A program made the position numbers and the translations under genes. From contig JIAB01000001.1 of NCBI GenBank assembly GCA_000687975.1, positions 1,240,001 through 1,304,000 on the forward strand: a stretch of 64,000 bases of DNA, read 5' to 3'. Origin of the DNA: Lachnospiraceae bacterium AC2031 (GTDB lineage Bacteria > Bacillota > Clostridia > Lachnospirales > Lachnospiraceae). The notes below the pieces were generated by a model, which was not told the DNA's origin, searched no databases, and was given only the letters and a program-made list of their open reading frames with translations. Position 1 is the first letter of the stretch; the number at the start of each line of letters is the position of its first letter. This document shows, one piece after another, positions 61,769 through 64,000 of the stretch.

Positions 61769-63124
61769 TTAGCGTCCATCAATAGGAATGTACTCGCGTT
61801 CCTGCATTATGCTCTTATAGGCTGGACGTATGATCTTGTCTACATTGATCAGCTCTTCGATTCGGTGGGCTGACCAGCCTACGATTCGGGCTACAGCAAA
61901 GAGTGGTGTATAGAGCTCTACCGGTATTCCCAGCATACTGTAAACAAAGCCGCTGTAGAAGTCCACATTTGCGCTGACACCCTTATAAATCCTACGCTTT
62001 TCAGCGATAACCTCAGGAGCCAGTTCCTCAATATTTTTATATAACTGAAGCTCTCGTTCCATATGCTTATCAACTGCGAGCTTCTCTACAAACTTCTTAA
62101 ATGCTCTGGCTCTTGGATCAGATATAGCATAGATAGCATGACCCATACCATAGATAAGTCCACGTCTGTCAAACGCCTTCTTATCCACTATTTCAGCCAG
62201 GTAATCCTTTAGAGCAACTTTATCATTATAGTCAGGTACATGCTGACGGATATCCTCCATCATCTGCATTACCTTGATGTTAGCGCCGCCATGCTTTGGT
62301 CCCTTAAGTGAGGAAAGTGCCGCCGCGATAACTGAATATGTATCTGAACCAGCACTGGATACAACACGAGTTGTGAATGTGGAGTTGTTTCCACCACCAT
62401 GCTCCATATGAAGTACAAGTGCTGCATCAAGAACCTGAGCCTCAAGCTCTGTATACTGCTTATCTGGACGAAGCATTCTAAGGAAATTCTCTGCTGTACT
62501 GAGCTTTGGATTAGGACGATGGATATACATACTATCATCCTTCTCATAGTGGTTATATGCACAGTATCCATAAACAGCCAGCATTGGAAACTCGCTTATT
62601 AAAGCCATGCACTGTCTGAGGACATTTGATATCGAAAGATCTGATACCTCGTAATCATCATAGGAAGCTAGAGTAAGAACCGACTTTGTCATAGAGTTCA
62701 TAATATCATGGCTTGGAGCCTTCATTATTACGTCTCTTGTGAAATTAGTTGGAAGATGATTCAGGTTTCCAAGAGCTTCTCTGAAGTCACAGAGCTGATG
62801 CTCATTTGGAAGTTCACCAAAGAGGAGAAGATATGCTACTTCTTCGAATCCAAATCTCTTAAATCCGAAATCTTTCACCATATCGATAACATTGTATCCG
62901 CGATACCACAGCTCGCCATCACAGAATATTTCCTGACCATCGATAATCTTTGATGATACTACCTTTGATATGTTGGTAACGCCAGTAAGAACACCATGGC
63001 CATTCAGATCTCTAAGTCCACGCTTTACGCCGTACTCATCATAAAGCTTTGGATCAACTACATCAACACCACGACACAGTACTTCGCCGTTCAGCATATA
63101 CTGCAGCATTTCTCTCTCTGTCAT
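61769..63124 (-). CDS. gltA: Citrate synthase
   Basis: 451 residues. Active-site lines HMEHGGGNNSTFTTRVVSS (~245), LKGPKHGGANIKV (~285) and YGMGHAIYAISDPRA (~340). Condenses acetyl-CoA and oxaloacetate. Its N-terminal segment (VDPKLYDEYGVKRGLRDLNG) resembles long Firmicute type I enzymes. With aconitase and porCDAB nearby, it supports glutamate-oriented partial TCA flux. AAGGGGG ribosome site. Confidence 0.95.
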   Translation of the reverse strand: MTEREMLQYMLNGEVLCRGVDVVDPKLYDEYGVKRGLRDLNGHGVLTGVTNISKVVSSKIIDGQEIFCDGELWYRGYNVIDMVKDFGFKRFGFEEVAYLLLFGELPNEHQLCDFREALGNLNHLPTNFTRDVIMKAPSHDIMNSMTKSVLTLASYDDYEVSDLSISNVLRQCMALISEFPMLAVYGYCAYNHYEKDDSMYIHRPNPKLSTAENFLRMLRPDKQYTELEAQVLDAALVLHMEHGGGNNSTFTTRVVSSAGSDTYSVIAAALSSLKGPKHGGANIKVMQMMEDIRQHVPDYNDKVALKDYLAEIVDKKAFDRRGLIYGMGHAIYAISDPRARAFKKFVEKLAVDKHMERELQLYKNIEELAPEVIAEKRRIYKGVSANVDFYSGFVYSMLGIPVELYTPLFAVARIVGWSAHRIEELINVDKIIRPAYKSIMQEREYIPIDGR

Positions 63125-63154
63125 CTTCGTTCCCCCTTCTTAAATACTTATATA

Positions 63155-64000
63155 TCAGCTAACTATTGTACCTCCACCGAGACAGTAATCACCGTCATAG
63201 ATTACCAGGCTCTGACCTGGCGTGACTGCTCTGACCGGTTCATCAAAAAGCATGATTGCCGTGTTATCACTTTTTAACGTGAGAACCCCAGATGTGTCTT
63301 TTGCCCTGTATCTTACTTTAGCAGTGACACGCATCTGTTTTTCATCTGTATCCTTAATTATCTTATCCGCGTCAGGCAAACTAATGAGATTAAAATCTTT
63401 CGCTTTAACCTCCCTTGTGAAAAGATCCTCATTTGCCCCCAGAATAACCTGATTTCTTTCTGGGATGATATCAACTACATACAGTCGATCCGCAGCAGGA
63501 ATACCTAGTCCCCTGCGCTGTCCGATAGTATAGTGATAATATCCCTTATGTGTACCAAGCACGTTGCCGTCCACATCAAGGAACTTTCCATACTTTTCAT
63601 TATATTTTTCCATAGCCTTTTCAAGAGCTTGCTTAACCTGGACCGATGCCTCTCGTTCCATGAATCCTGCATAATCACCATCTGGAACAAAGCAGATATC
63701 CTGACTGTCATGCTTTCTTGCAACGATCAAGCCTTCACGTTCAGCAAGATCACGGGCATCACTCTTTTCAAATCGACCAAGCGGAAAATAAAGTCTTGCC
63801 AGCTGGTCCTGACTTAGAAAATACAGCACATAGGTCTGATCCTTTGTCAGATCCACCGCACGCCTGAGTCGATATCTGAACTGCGTTTCATCATATTCAA
63901 CATTTGCGTAATGCCCAGTTACAACCTTTTCGCACTCTTCTTCGTCAGCCATTTCAAAAAGCTTTCCAAACTTCATATATCGGTTGCAATCAATACACGG
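63155..64000 (-). CDS. mnmA: tRNA 2-thiouridylase MnmA, N-terminus beyond window
   Basis: The visible 281 residues run from PCIDCNRYMKFG at the right edge to the stop. The first catalytic Cys region (PCIDC) and the second (DSQDICFVPDGDY) are both present, as are DQTYVLYFLSQ, YTIGQRRGLGI and a C-terminal beta-barrel. MnmA thiolates U34 of tRNA-Lys, -Glu and -Gln; genes for all three are in the array of this window. The start lies outside. Confidence 0.95.
   Translation of the reverse strand, partial: PCIDCNRYMKFGKLFEMADEEECEKVVTGHYANVEYDETQFRYRLRRAVDLTKDQTYVLYFLSQDQLARLYFPLGRFEKSDARDLAEREGLIVARKHDSQDICFVPDGDYAGFMEREASVQVKQALEKAMEKYNEKYGKFLDVDGNVLGTHKGYYHYTIGQRRGLGIPAADRLYVVDIIPERNQVILGANEDLFTREVKAKDFNLISLPDADKIIKDTDEKQMRVTAKVRYRAKDTSGVLTLKSDNTAIMLFDEPVRAVTPGQSLVIYDGDYCLGGGTIVS

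Overview
The window looks like a chromosomal stretch of a low-GC anaerobic Firmicute, most likely a Lachnospiraceae-type Clostridium relative. Pointers are AGGAGG-type ribosome sites before nearly every gene, a CIRCE operator on hsp20, spoVG, a glgC-glgD pair, a four-subunit 2-oxoacid:ferredoxin oxidoreductase with citrate synthase and aconitase, and a TPP-riboswitch thi operon. The genus is inferred, not proven. Almost all genes lie on the minus strand; only an AT-rich membrane-protein gene (18.2 kb) and dut (40.9 kb) are on the plus strand.

Layout. 0-4.4 kb: unrecognised membrane, propeller-like and tautomerase genes, then a repeat-rich gap (19-bp and 73-bp tandem repeats). 4.4-8.9 kb: one long minus-strand tRNA operon with a consensus promoter at 8876-8904. 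It holds 24 intact tRNA genes, two interrupted tRNA genes (elongator Met, initiator Met) and one interrupted tRNA-like element, and probably ends with an R2K-type ATP-grasp gene. 9-14.3 kb: thiS-thiF-thiG-thiH-tenI-thiC behind a TPP riboswitch. 14.4-18 kb: small enzymes (HD hydrolase, esterase, DEDD exonuclease, LMW phosphatase). 18-28 kb: an accessory, AT-rich block with a large SF2 helicase, a NERD protein, two HNH proteins, a frameshifted WYL regulator and an Rpn/PDDEXK protein, which looks like a defence or mobile island. 28-47 kb: hsp20, lysS, greA, tRNA-Leu, secreted foldases, an ECF sigma/anti-sigma pair, a very large EAL protein, carbonic anhydrase, dut, mfd, pth, a glmU-like nucleotidyltransferase, spoVG. 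47.8-54.2 kb: glgCD, SPFH/NfeD, membrane proteins. 54.3-64 kb: aconitase, a CbxX-type AAA protein, porCDAB, citrate synthase, and the start-less mnmA.

The main discovery candidate is the tRNA operon. It is cut into three blocks, and each block is preceded by a ribosome-site-bearing small ORF (56, 40 and 30 codons) followed by a rho-independent terminator. The peptides are enriched in the amino acids whose tRNAs lie in the block just downstream. In the 40-residue ORF, 23 consecutive codons are all ones read by tRNAs of the following block. In all three cases a segment at or next to the end of the ORF can pair with the 5' arm of the terminator, as a classical antiterminator would. This is the architecture of trp/his-type leader-peptide attenuation, here apparently controlling tRNA genes themselves: shortage of the charged tRNAs would stall the leader ribosome and let polymerase read through.

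A second surprise in the same operon is a set of multi-hairpin insertions with GAA triloops and tandem G-A mismatches. One is exactly 116 nt and sits in the anticodon loop of tRNA-Met at the canonical intron position. A 116-nt relative with compensatory base changes lies in inverted orientation between two tRNA-Leu genes. Whether these are spliced RNA, ssDNA mobile elements or gene-killing insertions cannot be decided from sequence alone.
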